From assembly GCF_001039355.2 (NCBI RefSeq), contig NW_019776112.1, forward strand, positions 47,051 to 111,050: 64,000 nt of DNA, written 5' to 3'. Position 1 is the stretch's first letter. Each line of letters opens with the position of its first letter. The position numbers were made by a program, and so were the translations under genes. Below, piece after piece: positions 37,994-48,409 of the stretch. The DNA comes from Lingula anatina. Taxonomy: Eukaryota > Brachiopoda > Lingulata > Lingulida > Lingulidae. A model generated the notes under the pieces. That model was not told the origin of the DNA, made no database searches, and worked only from the letters and a program-made list of their open reading frames with translations.

Positions 37994-38230
37994 GAGGAGT
38001 GGATAGCACGCTTGCCTCTGAGTCAGAAGATCCCGGTTCAAATCCCGGTGCTCCTGGGTCCAAGCAAATTACCTTTTGCTTTAAAAATCTAAATAAGAGA
38101 CCAACTTGTACAAAATGAATATGCGACGCTGTGGTCGTGGGCAGAGTCAGTTGCTCAGTAGGTAAGAAGGCGGAATTGTATGCAGAGAATAGTAAGTACC
38201 AGACACCGGTTCGAATCGAGGAACTACAGA
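37994..38230 (+). repeat. SINE-like element with two tRNA-like modules
   Basis: The first module (37994-38055) has a B-box-like GGTTCAAATCC, a partly paired T-arm and AGGAG/CTCCT ends. The second (about 38148-38228) has an A-box-like TTGCTCAGTAGGT and a B-box-like GGTTCGAATCG. Neither folds as a full tRNA (the first lacks a normal anticodon arm), so a tRNA-derived SINE fits better than a tRNA gene. Confidence 0.45.
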
Positions 38231-38239
38231 AAAGAAAGC

Positions 38240-40500
38240 TGCAACAGAAAAATTCCACATTTTGCTCATAGACACAAAGTATACATATTAGCGTTTATTA
38301 TTGTCCAAATCAATTCTAACAATTGTAGCATACAGAGTATCACAAAAGTATCAATACCATACAAGTACATTTTTGATCTCTATATTACCAGTCACCACCT
38401 GCAACGTATTTTGAATTATATATAAATGTTTTGTAATATGAACAAATAATAAACATACTTTTAAATGTCCACTATCTCTAAAAAAATGCCAAATATTTTA
38501 TGCATTTCGAACTTTGCTGCTTAAGATTATAATTCTTTGGCTCTATAAAAAAGTTTAGGAATACTATAATCGACATAATGCTGTATAACCAGAATATTAA
38601 ATATACAGGGTTTAGGCAAGAATTAACATACAAACTGGAAAATTGGCTATATTCATGTACTCTTCAGCTTCAGTTCAGTTGACAGTGCTCGTCTTACAAT
38701 TGATGACAAATGTAATAGAAGAACATTTTTGTACATATTCAAAATAAATATAATCTCGTGTAAGGGTTACCCCCGTCCGCATGCACGTGTAAACCTTGTT
38801 CTATGCCGTCCTGCTGATGATCACATTCATATGCAAAACCAGTTCCACCCGCATTTTAGATGAAATGTTTATTGCGCCCATCTCAAGTTTAACATTATTT
38901 TTTCTTCAAATTAAAAAAAAAACAAAATAAGTACGTTGGGTAAAAACCTAAATTTGCACAGCATGTGAATCAGGAACGGCATAAATACACGGTCAGTTTA
39001 CAAGCTTATCCCAGCAAGAGCCATTTAAAAGAATGATATCCAAACAAAGTTGAAAAGGTTATAAAAATCAATAAGTATGAAATAACTCATTACATTCATT
39101 TAGAAAATTCCAATAAACTGAACTCCGATTTTTGGTGTTCCGTGATCCAAGAACGCTCAGTTAAAATAACCCAACAGGACGTGCAGGACTGACATCAAAT
39201 AATATATTTCTTTCTCAATCACCCCTTGATTTTTAAACAAACTTTGACTGGACATTTCAAACTAAACAGTGAAATTATATTCATTTTTGATGGAATATGG
39301 AATCACTAGTTGTTAAGAGAAACAAAATGCTGTCAAAAGGTATTTCCTTAGATACTAGTTCGGTAAATAACTGACCAAACCACACGAACTCCTAAAATAA
39401 TCTACCAAAACTAAGTGTTATGTATTAATTTTGAATATTTTTTTTTTTTTGCAAATTTCTAATAAAATTGTTTCATATTTTATTTGTACAAGACTGACCA
39501 AAGATGGCGGGTTATAAAACTGCATTTGTTTTTAGGTATACTTGTGAACCCCACTCAAATTAAGCTTTCAATAACAATGCTGCAATAAGATAAAGATTTT
39601 TCAAAATCTCTCAAAGGTTATTACAAATGCCAGTCCTACATTGACCTTTTAATAGTGAAAAGATGTGGAATAAGTGACCGCCTATAATTGACCGATTTTT
39701 TTGTAAACATTTACCATTTCTACTTTCTGATAGCGAAAAAAACTTGAGAACAACACATAAATGAACTCAATGCTGGTAGCGCAAGTAGGGACATTTTCTT
39801 ATCATCAACACACCGTACATATTCTCCTATTACATTAACAAATACAAAATTATTTCGGGAATTTTTTTCTATCCATCATATGGTTTAACATTTCTTTAAA
39901 CTAACATATTGACGCCCCTCCAGCACTGAAAATATGGGTCTGTCTCTGGACACACACACACACAGAGTGTAAAAATACAGAGAAACAAAAAGGTTCCTAG
40001 CATGCGTTACAATTGCATATTCATATTCACAGTGTTGAGAAAGATTGCTTCAATACGTTAAGGCAATTCTGCAAAAAATTAAACGCATTTAGCCAGTTTC
40101 ATAATAATGCCAATATAATATTTGAATTGTAATAATCTTGGGTACACCTTAATTAGATTATTGTAACTAAGCACATCGCTGTCTCCTTCAACTGAACACA
40201 ACGTGTATTACGAAAAGGTTTCCTTTATACCTTTTTACATGTAGGATGTTAAATCAGGGTTGATGCTTAACATAGCTTTAGTCCACCTCTTTCTTTTCTT
40301 GTTCAGAATTTCATGAATTAAAATGCTGGATACGTGCATTTATCACTTGATGCACGTTTTGAATAGTACAATAGATAGTAATCATTATATTCCATATTAA
40401 ACGTCAACCCTGCAATTAACCAGAAGACAAACTTCGGCAACCGAGACAATCTTGGCATGGAGGCGGGCTATGTCGTAAGTGAATCTGATGTCTCTGGAGG
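38240..40500. other. AT-rich spacer
   Basis: A short CA run is present near 39953-39963. I see no exon. Confidence 0.35.
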
Positions 40501-41048
40501 AGGAAGCATATCCATCCGCCTCGTTATGGTGGTTAAGAGTCACTGAAATAAAACGAAATATTTAGATGCCCGGAACGATGTGTAAGCGGTTTACATAGCA
40601 TTGTTTTAAGGAATTGTATTTAATTTCTAAACTACGAATATTTATGTGACAGGTTTTATTCAATCACGCGCCTTATAATAGCATCATTTCTATTCTTTTA
40701 TAACATGTACACCATGCTTAACAGCAACATAATGTATTAAGATTCATATATAAGCACAGTAAAAATGATACAGGTGCTTGGATTACGCAGATATTCAAAG
40801 AAATGGAAGTAAATAAATTTAGACATTTGGCAGAAGGGGGGGGGAGATAAAACAATGTCTTGCTTCTAGGAAAATATAAAACAAAAGGCGAAGATAATGT
40901 TACCACAGACCTAATTGGTAGGACACAGGAATAAAAGCGACTTGGTTTTATCTTGTATGGCTTCTTTGGTGTGGGTGGGTTTGACAGAAAAGAGATCGGT
41001 GTCATCAACAATAAAATGAGCTTATTAAAGGGCAGCAAATGGGATTAC

Positions 41049-41139
41049 CTGTCTGGTCGTTTTACACTGGTGAAACTCGTTCAGGTCTTTACACAGCTGG
41101 CACAAACCCCATACGTCTTTATTGGCAAATGCGTCTCTT
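41049..41139 (-). CDS. Possible small exon of an unidentified minus-strand gene
   Basis: Flanked on the minus strand by a good acceptor (TTATTTTCCAG) and donor (CAG|GTAATC), with a single open frame reading DVWGLCQLCKDLNEFHQC (two close Cys pairs). If joined to the next acceptor (TTTCAG at 40543) the frame stops at once with TGA, so this would be the C-terminus. The plus strand is also open here, so orientation is not settled. Confidence 0.25.
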
Positions 41140-41529
41140 CTGGAAAATAACAGAGTATAATAAAACCATTGAATAAAACGGCAAGTCGGTTTTGAAAATT
41201 TAAGGTAACGTATCGTTCACCTCAATAAGTTGCCTGCATCGTTTTAATAACTTAATTATAAAATGTACTATTTTGGTAAAATACAGTTATGGTCAACGCA
41301 GATGAGGCAATCCCTCATTAGAAGTACACCTTACAGTACTTACAGGAGATTGTTGCCGTTGTCAGTATGTTGGGCCTACATGTGGCATGGGGCTTCTTTC
41401 TCCGTTTTGCACTGACTATGGTCCTACCTGAACACATTTCACCAGAATGCTTGACTGATTTACATGACAAAGTACAGATCGTCCATTCTCCGTACAAAAG
41501 CCTCGTTTTAAAGATTATTTAGTTATTGT

Positions 41530-42306
41530 TATCTAACAAGGCACAATGGATTTCCATCCCGGATAAGTGTTTTGCCGTGATCATAATAGCAAAAACAAGC
41601 ACATTAGTCATTATACTTGATATCTAGTAATCAGGCTTAACAATAATATTTCACAGATGGAATAATTTATCTATAACTGTCGATGAATTGTTTAGATGAA
41701 GACGAGCTGTGGGGAGGGGTGCATTTTTATTTACGTCTGTTATTTAGGTTGTTAAATGTGTTGTCTTTTGACGATGTGTCTTATGTTACTTGTGACTTGA
41801 ATACACTTTAACATTTTGTCATTTCATAAAATGAATACAGATATGAAAACGGTGTCAAAAAGCTCATGTACAATGTTGATGATGTTGTCGAATCCTAAAT
41901 AAAGAAGATTTGTCTTTCAGTCACAAATTGGGCATTATTTAAAACAAACTCCTGTGCATATCTTTAACCAAAGACAGATAATTTCAAATACGGTAAAAAA
42001 TTCAGAATGACTACTGTACGACAACTTCTATTTCTGTTGCAATTATTTATGAAAAAATTGCAACTGTCACATTCAAGTATTCATGGAAATATGAAATCTT
42101 TTTGTGTTTTATAATCCCAAGTGTTCTTCGAATGACATGTAAATCTATAAAATCCACTCGTTTTTGTCAGTACAACTACATAAATTTGACAAAGTTTGAC
42201 AACTCAAATGCGTCTGTTCCAGGTGATGTCATTACTTGTGCTTCCGACATTGATTAGTCTTAATTTCCTAGTTTCTACACATTTTTGCAATTTGAACAAT
42301 CCTGCA
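41530..42306. other. AT-rich spacer, probable 3' UTR of AMP-binding copy 2
   Basis: No exon recognised. The part nearest 42306 should be the 3' untranslated region of the minus-strand gene. Confidence 0.35.
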
Positions 42307-43971
42307 CTATTTGCTTGAAACAATGTGCACTCGCTTTTTAGCCTCCTCTTTCAGATCCTTCCTGCTGGTTTTTCCAGTGCGAGTCTTCGGATATTGATCA
42401 AATACAAGAACATAAGTTGGGGCCAAAGAGAGACCATCCGGTCCGACGGAGAATTGTGCTTTACACCAAATAAGGAAGTCGGCTTCGTCGAATGCTTCAG
42501 GGTCACGTGGTATGATGCATGCACAGAGATCCTCAAATAGACGCTGATCCGGAACCCCAACCACGACCACTTCTTTAATACACGGATGTTGACGAAGGAC
42601 TCTCTCAACTTCGACGGGAAATACTTTTACAGTTGCTCGCTTTATCATATCATCTGATCGACCAAGCAGCACGATTCTTCCATCTTGCCTTTTGACTCCC
42701 ACGTCACCCGAGCGAAACCAGTTGTCTGGAAGCCGTGCTTTGCTGGTTGCTTCAGAATTATTGTGGTATCCTTCGAAGAGAGCTGGTGAGCGAATGCAAA
42801 TCTCTCCCGATGCCCCAGGTTCCACGGTTTCACCACTGCTGTTAATTAGCTTGATGTCAGCGCCTTGGTGAATATTAAAACCATCGTCATCTAACGTGCT
42901 CGTGTCAGTATGACATTGATACAAAACAATTCCCGCCTCACCCACACCATACAGGTATACCAGTGTTATTGTCGGCAATGCGGTTAAAACATGGACCAGC
43001 GATGCGTGGTCGGCTTTTTGTCCGCCAGTTAAGACATATTTGAGATGTGAGGGTTTGTTGTTTGGATTGTTGCTATGCATGAAATCTACGAGAAGATAAT
43101 TCATCAAAATGGCATGCGTGCATTTTTCATCTCGCAAGATGGTCATGACGAAATCGACCTCCCCGCTGGCAACAGTGAAGTTAGAGTTGATCGTGACTGC
43201 GCATGTTCCAAAGATACACATGTTTAGTATCGTGTAGGCACCACCTGTCCACGCCATCGGGCGGTCATTAAAGAAAGAAGCTGTTTCTGTAAACGAAAAC
43301 TCGCGCATTATACGGGTTCTGGCGACAAAAGCACGATGGTTATTTTGTATGGCTTTTGGCTCTCCCGTACTTCCGGAGGTGAAAAATATGGCGCATGCGT
43401 CGTCTGGCCCTACCTTGGGAAAATGCATTTCTTCGGGAATATGTGACAAATTAGTATCTTCATGGTCGGTTTTTGAACTGCACGAAACACTACGCTTGTC
43501 GATGAGGATCTGACTTATCACGACAAAAGTATTATTTCGGTGTTCCCTTGACATTTTTTGCTCTATGTTTGTAATGACATCGGCATCACGTTCTGAATAA
43601 ATGCTTCCCACCAAACCTTTACAATCATGCTTTGTCAATAACCTGCAGACTTCCTCCGCGGTGCTTCCATACCGTAGCATCAGTACAGGGGCTCCTATGC
43701 GAGACAAGCCAAGGAAGGCAACGACAAAATCCACAGAATTGGTAGACAAAAGACCGACGATATCACCCTTTCGAAGTCCCTTGGTGAGCAGCATGATAGC
43801 AAACTGTATTGATTGCTTGCGCAGTTCAGAGAAAGTCACAGCCTCGCGTACGTCTTTTGCATGGTAGACTATACATGCGTCACGCTCAGGGAATTTTTCT
43901 GCTATTTTGTCGAAAGAATCGAGAAACGTTAGGCTCTGGCCTTGAACATAGGTGGGGGAAGGTTTCTCCAT
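42307..43971 (-). CDS. AMP-binding (acyl-CoA synthetase-like) enzyme, copy 2
   Basis: A single uninterrupted frame of 554 residues. I start at the ATG at 43971 (MEKPSP), not at the further upstream ATG. The bases before it, TTTCATTTCACAG|AAAATGG, look like an acceptor, and the start then matches copies 1 and 3. Superfamily motifs: FFTSGSTGEPKA, YLYGVGEAG, NWFRSGDVG, GRSDDMIKRATVKVFP, EVVVVGVPDQRL and RTGKTSRKDL. It should adenylate a carboxylic acid, with CoA as the likely acceptor; the substrate is unknown. Two blocks (residues about 65-120 and the last about 210) are nearly identical to copy 3, while the middle is clearly different. No organelle tail such as SKL. Confidence 0.92.
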   Translation of the reverse strand: MEKPSPTYVQGQSLTFLDSFDKIAEKFPERDACIVYHAKDVREAVTFSELRKQSIQFAIMLLTKGLRKGDIVGLLSTNSVDFVVAFLGLSRIGAPVLMLRYGSTAEEVCRLLTKHDCKGLVGSIYSERDADVITNIEQKMSREHRNNTFVVISQILIDKRSVSCSSKTDHEDTNLSHIPEEMHFPKVGPDDACAIFFTSGSTGEPKAIQNNHRAFVARTRIMREFSFTETASFFNDRPMAWTGGAYTILNMCIFGTCAVTINSNFTVASGEVDFVMTILRDEKCTHAILMNYLLVDFMHSNNPNNKPSHLKYVLTGGQKADHASLVHVLTALPTITLVYLYGVGEAGIVLYQCHTDTSTLDDDGFNIHQGADIKLINSSGETVEPGASGEICIRSPALFEGYHNNSEATSKARLPDNWFRSGDVGVKRQDGRIVLLGRSDDMIKRATVKVFPVEVERVLRQHPCIKEVVVVGVPDQRLFEDLCACIIPRDPEAFDEADFLIWCKAQFSVGPDGLSLAPTYVLVFDQYPKTRTGKTSRKDLKEEAKKRVHIVSSK

Positions 43972-44100
43972 TTTCTGTGAAATGAAAGTAGAATGAAATA
44001 AAAAAAGAATTGATTCAAAAATTACAAAATAGCTATGACAATGCATGTAAGAAAGGACAGATTGAAACTATTAATCCCACTGTCAATTTACCTCTGATAT

Positions 44101-44328
44101 AAACCCCCTTTACACTGGACGGCATCCTTTCTGCGTCCTTTGTGAGATAGATGAAACTGCAGGCATCACTGTGGTCGTAATAAGAAGACACAATCATTGC
44201 TTTGGTTGCAGAATGAATGCTTAATGATCGGCCAGTTTTCGGCACGTAATTATTATAATTTTTTAACTCTCAAACGGGACCGTACTACAGGACGCAGTAA
44301 GGACGCCGTCCACTGTAAAAAGGGGGCT
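44101..44328. mobile_element. Small MITE-like element (about 228 bp)
   Basis: Ends of about 40 bp are imperfect inverted repeats: the left carries CCCCCTTTACACTGGACGGC and continues CATCCTTTCTGCGTCCT, and the right is the complement of a close variant. No coding capacity. It lies just upstream of the start of AMP-binding copy 2. Confidence 0.6.
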
Positions 44329-44603
44329 TTACGACTTGCGGCAGCAGTTCAGCGTTACGCACACTTGAGGTCAGTTTTTCACCAACGATGTTTACAAATC
44401 ATATTTTAATCATAGACTATTGGATGCTACAGAATCAGCGCAGAAAAGATTCGATTATCTTTAGAGCATTTTGAAAATATACACTCAACGTAAAATGCGT
44501 GTTTGTGTGTGATAACTATGACCCCCTCTATTAAACGCTATTGTATACCGCAACTTGCAATAGCACCGTTGGTGACCCACTTTACATATTGGTATACCTG
44601 TAT

Positions 44604-44608
<5 letters not shown>

Positions 44609-44662
<54 letters not shown>
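44609..44662. repeat. (AT)n microsatellite
   Basis: About 27 AT units. The open frames across it are artefacts of the repeat. Confidence 0.95.
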
Positions 44663-44664
<2 letters not shown>

Positions 44665-44949
44665 GTAGAATATGGAACACCTGATGCAGCACGCATCTTT
44701 TGCAAACAATCTCATTTTGCTCTTCCTATAAACAGTACAATGGACGTTCCATTTAACAATGTCACCGCTCGGACAATCACACTAGCTGACTGTTGTGACA
44801 TTAATTCGATCCCTGTTCGAGTAACCTGCATGGTGTATACCGGTAGGTCCCTAACCTGTCTTTATATATGCCGACATTATAGCACTTTTCGCGTCCGCTC
44901 CCACCCCTTTGTCCTAATAAATCCCTTGCTTAACTGCTAGCACTATCAA

Positions 44950-46178
44950 GTGTTTGTAGTGTGTGTGTGTGTGTGTGTGTTGGCCAGAATGACCGCTAGA
45001 ATACTATCATCACTGCTGTATGACTGTCATCGCCTGAGTGCAAGGAGCTACTGCTCTCAGCAAGTGCGTTAAATACAGAATCCATTCCAATAGGGCTACT
45101 GACCGTATTTTGAGTATAGGTTCTAGTGCACGCCAGTATTCCACCGTATCAATCTGAAGTCGCGACCCGATTTTTGTGTGATAACGAACTGCCTACATGT
45201 TGTCAGGACGAACTTGAGTTTAAGGGAACGAAATGTCATATGCCACGTCATGTGAGGGCGTACATGGTCTACAGCTCCACAATTGTTATGTACCTATTCA
45301 AAGCATTGCGATAAAGTAGGTCAGCAGTTTCCTCAAACTCACTAATTTAGTGCTCATGCTATACAGGGCACGGACATCACAAAAATATTAGTATATAAAT
45401 AAATAAAATAAACTAATTAATTAAGAATAAATAACACTAAAACAGAAATGAAATAAAAATAAAAACGACAAATTAAAATGAATGAAAAAATTAAATAGTG
45501 ATGAATAAAGGACTAATAAATTTTATTTTTCAACTCGTCCTTTGTGTAGAGTTATTGATCATTCAATAGAACGTTAATTATAAGATATTCATGCTGTCTC
45601 ATAGAAAACAATGTTTTATATCAAATGAATAAATTAATAATCCATTCCTAAGAGTATACTGCCATTTGTTGTTAACTGCCTGCGACTCTACCCCAAAATG
45701 ATGGGGTTGAACGTCATGAGGAACATGCTTTTAAGCATAATTTTCATTTTTATTCAAATATAGTATTTGCTTTCTATCCATTTAGTAAAATAATATTGCG
45801 AACAATTTTCAATAAACAACATTTCTTTGTCTTATAAAGGAGTTTTTTTCTACGGTCGTTTCAAAGATGGCTATGTGTGTCAGGAAATAAATCAAATAAA
45901 ATTTGATTCCTCATATACTGAAAACAAATATTTGCCTCAAGATTACAGTTACTTAAACCACTTAACTAAATTATGATCCTTACAGAAATATTTTGAACAT
46001 GTCTCGAGTAAATCCATGTATTCATCTATTGTTTTCGTTTTCAAAACACTTGTTTGCCTTTTGCCTACTGATCTACATAATTTCTTTTTCTGGTTTCATC
46101 GATAATGCCTATAAACAATCTTGTAAAACTACAAAGGAACTTGGGGCTACTACAAGAAGTCTAAAAATGTTAATTAAC
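44950..46178. other. AT-rich spacer with TG run
   Basis: A TG run at about 44960-44981, AATAAA-like low complexity at about 45392-45500. An open frame beginning at 45993 runs into the MITE at 46184 and is probably spurious. Confidence 0.35.
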
Positions 46179-46183
46179 GCGTC

Positions 46184-46734
46184 CAGGCCTACCCAACTAC
46201 CAGACTCGGCACCTAAGGATCCTGAATTAACCGGTATATCGGGCCACACTACCCGTTTTCAAGGTGTGTGTCAGATCGCATTTCGGAGTATCAGCCATAA
46301 CACCGACAGGATGAGCCCTGGCATGCTCGGCTGTCACCTTGATTGGATAGTAAAGGATTGTCGTAAAATCGCTTTATGATTTTAAAACCGGGTGCATAAA
46401 TTTGAAAGCCACCTAGATGAACCTTAGACTGCCACATTAATCTAATACAATGCAAAAAAGCCCTATCAAAAGTGGTTAAAACATTCAAACCGAATGTCGT
46501 AAAGTCCCCATATACCCCCATAGAGACGATAAAATAGAGTAGTCTAAAGTAAGAGTACAGTTTCAGGTTGTTCAGCCGAGCGTGGATGAGCCCGCAGCCG
46601 TGCTACAAAATTTGTTCTGGGGTATGATACTCCGAAATGCCATCTGACACACACCTTGAAAACGGGTAGCGTGGTCCGATATACCGGTTAATTCAGGATC
46701 CTTAGGTGCCGAGACTGGTAGTTGGGTAGGCCTG
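46184..46734. mobile_element. MITE with long inverted repeats, copy 1 (551 bp)
   Basis: Both ends carry an inverted repeat of about 110 bp starting CAGGCCTACCCAACTACCAG. It is flanked by a direct GCGTC repeat (46179-46183 and 46735-46739), read as a target duplication. A second copy is at 62480-62802. No transposase. The right edge is only 10 bp past the stop codon of AMP-binding copy 3, so it probably forms part of that transcript's 3' UTR. The superfamily is not clear from a 5-6-bp duplication. Confidence 0.85.
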
Positions 46735-46748
46735 GCGTCAATAGTTAC

Positions 46749-48404
46749 TCAAACCTGTGCAATTTGCACTCGTCTATTAGCCTCCTCTTTTAGGTCCTTC
46801 CTGCTGGTTTTTCCAGTGCCAGTCTTCGGATATTGATCAAATACAAGAACATAAGTTGGGGCCAAAGAGAGACCATCCGGTCCGACGGAGAATTGTGCTT
46901 TACACCAAATAAGGAAGTCGGCTTCGTCGAATGCTTTAGGGTCACGTGGTATGATGCATGCACAGAGATCCTCAAATAGACGCTGGTCCGGAACCCCAAC
47001 CACGACCACTTCTTTAATACACGGGTGTTGACGAAGGACTCTCTCGACTTCGACGGGAAAGACTTTTACAGTTGCTCGCTTTATCATATCATCTGATCGA
47101 CCAAGCAGCACGATTCTTCCATCTTGCCTTTTGACTCCCACATCACCCGAGCGAAACCAGTTGTCTGGTAACAGTGCCTTGCTGGTTGCTTCAGAATTAT
47201 TGTGGTATCCTTCGAAGAGAGCTGGTGAGCGAATGCAAATCTCTCCCGATGCCCCGGGTTCCACGGTTTCACCACTGCTGTCAATTAGCTTGATGTCAAC
47301 GCCTTGGTGAATATTAAAACCATCGTCATCTAACGTGCTCGTGTCAGTATGACATTGGTACAAAACAATTCCCGTCTCACCGGCACCGTACATGTATACG
47401 AGCGTGGCCTCCGGAAAAACAGTGAAGACATGCATCAGCGCCCCATGATCGGCTTTCTGTCCAGCCGTGATGACGTATTTCAAATGCAAAGAGGGCTGTT
47501 GTTGACCGTCGTAATGCATGAGGTCGACGAGTAGATAATTCATCAGCAGTGCGTGCGTGCATTTTTCATTCCTCATGACGTCCATGACGAAGTTTATCTC
47601 TCCACTTGCCACAGAAAGGTTAGAATTCACTGAAACTGTGCAAGCACCGAAGATGCACATGTTAAGTATCAAATAAAAGCCACCCGTCCACGCCATTGGG
47701 CGGTCATTAAAAAAAGTAGCTCTCCCAATGTCCGAAAACAGGAACTCGCCCCATGGATGCGTTCTGGATACTAATGCTCGATGACGAAACTGCATAGCTT
47801 TTGGTTCTCCCGTACTACCAGATGTAAGGAATATGGCGCACGTATCTTCAGGGCCTACATCTGGAAAGTGCAGGTCGGGTTTCAGTTTTGTTTCACTGCT
47901 CAAAAAGCCTACCTGACTGGAAGCATTGTCCTCGTCTGGGGTCTGCTTTATTATGACTAAATGCTCATTTCTTCGATCCTTTTTTATAAGGTGTTCAATG
48001 CTTGAGATTATTTCTGAATCTTGATTTGAGTCCACGCTTCCAACCAAACCTTTACAGTCATGTTTTGTCAATAACCTGCAGACTTCCTCCGCGGTGCTTC
48101 CATACCGTAGCATCAGTACAGGGGCCCCTATGCGAGACAAGCCAAGGAAGGCAACGACAAAATCCACAGAATTGGTAGATAGAAGACCGACGATATCACC
48201 CTTTCGAAGTCCCTTGGTAAGCAGCATGACAGCAAACTGCTCCGATTGTTTACGCAACTGAGAGAAAGTCACAGACTCACGGGCATCCTCTGAATGATAG
48301 ATTACGCATGCGTCTTGGTCTGGACATTCCTCTGCTACTTTGTCGAAGGAACGGTGCAGCGTTATTCTAGGAGAGTCGGTGTTGTTGACGGATGGATTCT
48401 CCAT
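46749..48404 (-). CDS. AMP-binding (acyl-CoA synthetase-like) enzyme, copy 3
   Basis: A single frame of 551 residues starting at MENPSV (48404), again just after an acceptor-like GATTGCAG. Motifs: FLTSGSTGEPKAMQ, YMYGAGETG, NWFRSGDVG, GRSDDMIKRATVKVFP and GTGKTSRKDL. The Phe-to-Leu before TSGS is the only change in the P-loop. The C-terminal 600 bp and a block of about 180 bp near the N-terminus are almost identical to copy 2 at the DNA level, with a diverged middle between them. The likely reaction is carboxylate adenylation then thioester formation, substrate unknown. Copies 2 and 3 are only 2.8 kb apart, head-to-tail. Confidence 0.92.
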   Translation of the reverse strand: MENPSVNNTDSPRITLHRSFDKVAEECPDQDACVIYHSEDARESVTFSQLRKQSEQFAVMLLTKGLRKGDIVGLLSTNSVDFVVAFLGLSRIGAPVLMLRYGSTAEEVCRLLTKHDCKGLVGSVDSNQDSEIISSIEHLIKKDRRNEHLVIIKQTPDEDNASSQVGFLSSETKLKPDLHFPDVGPEDTCAIFLTSGSTGEPKAMQFRHRALVSRTHPWGEFLFSDIGRATFFNDRPMAWTGGFYLILNMCIFGACTVSVNSNLSVASGEINFVMDVMRNEKCTHALLMNYLLVDLMHYDGQQQPSLHLKYVITAGQKADHGALMHVFTVFPEATLVYMYGAGETGIVLYQCHTDTSTLDDDGFNIHQGVDIKLIDSSGETVEPGASGEICIRSPALFEGYHNNSEATSKALLPDNWFRSGDVGVKRQDGRIVLLGRSDDMIKRATVKVFPVEVERVLRQHPCIKEVVVVGVPDQRLFEDLCACIIPRDPKAFDEADFLIWCKAQFSVGPDGLSLAPTYVLVFDQYPKTGTGKTSRKDLKEEANRRVQIAQV

Positions 48405-48409
48405 TATCT

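Noticed and set aside
37994-38055. A functional tRNA gene
   Set aside because: B-box-like sequence is present, but the T-stem has a mismatch, no normal anticodon arm forms and the length is short; a SINE head fits better.
44503-44940. 145-codon open frame
   Set aside because: It is carried by the (AT)n microsatellite, which encodes Tyr-Ile repeats in any frame.
45993-46379. 128-codon frame with a hydrophobic N-terminus
   Set aside because: Its second half is the MITE inverted repeat, and the first half has no supporting context.
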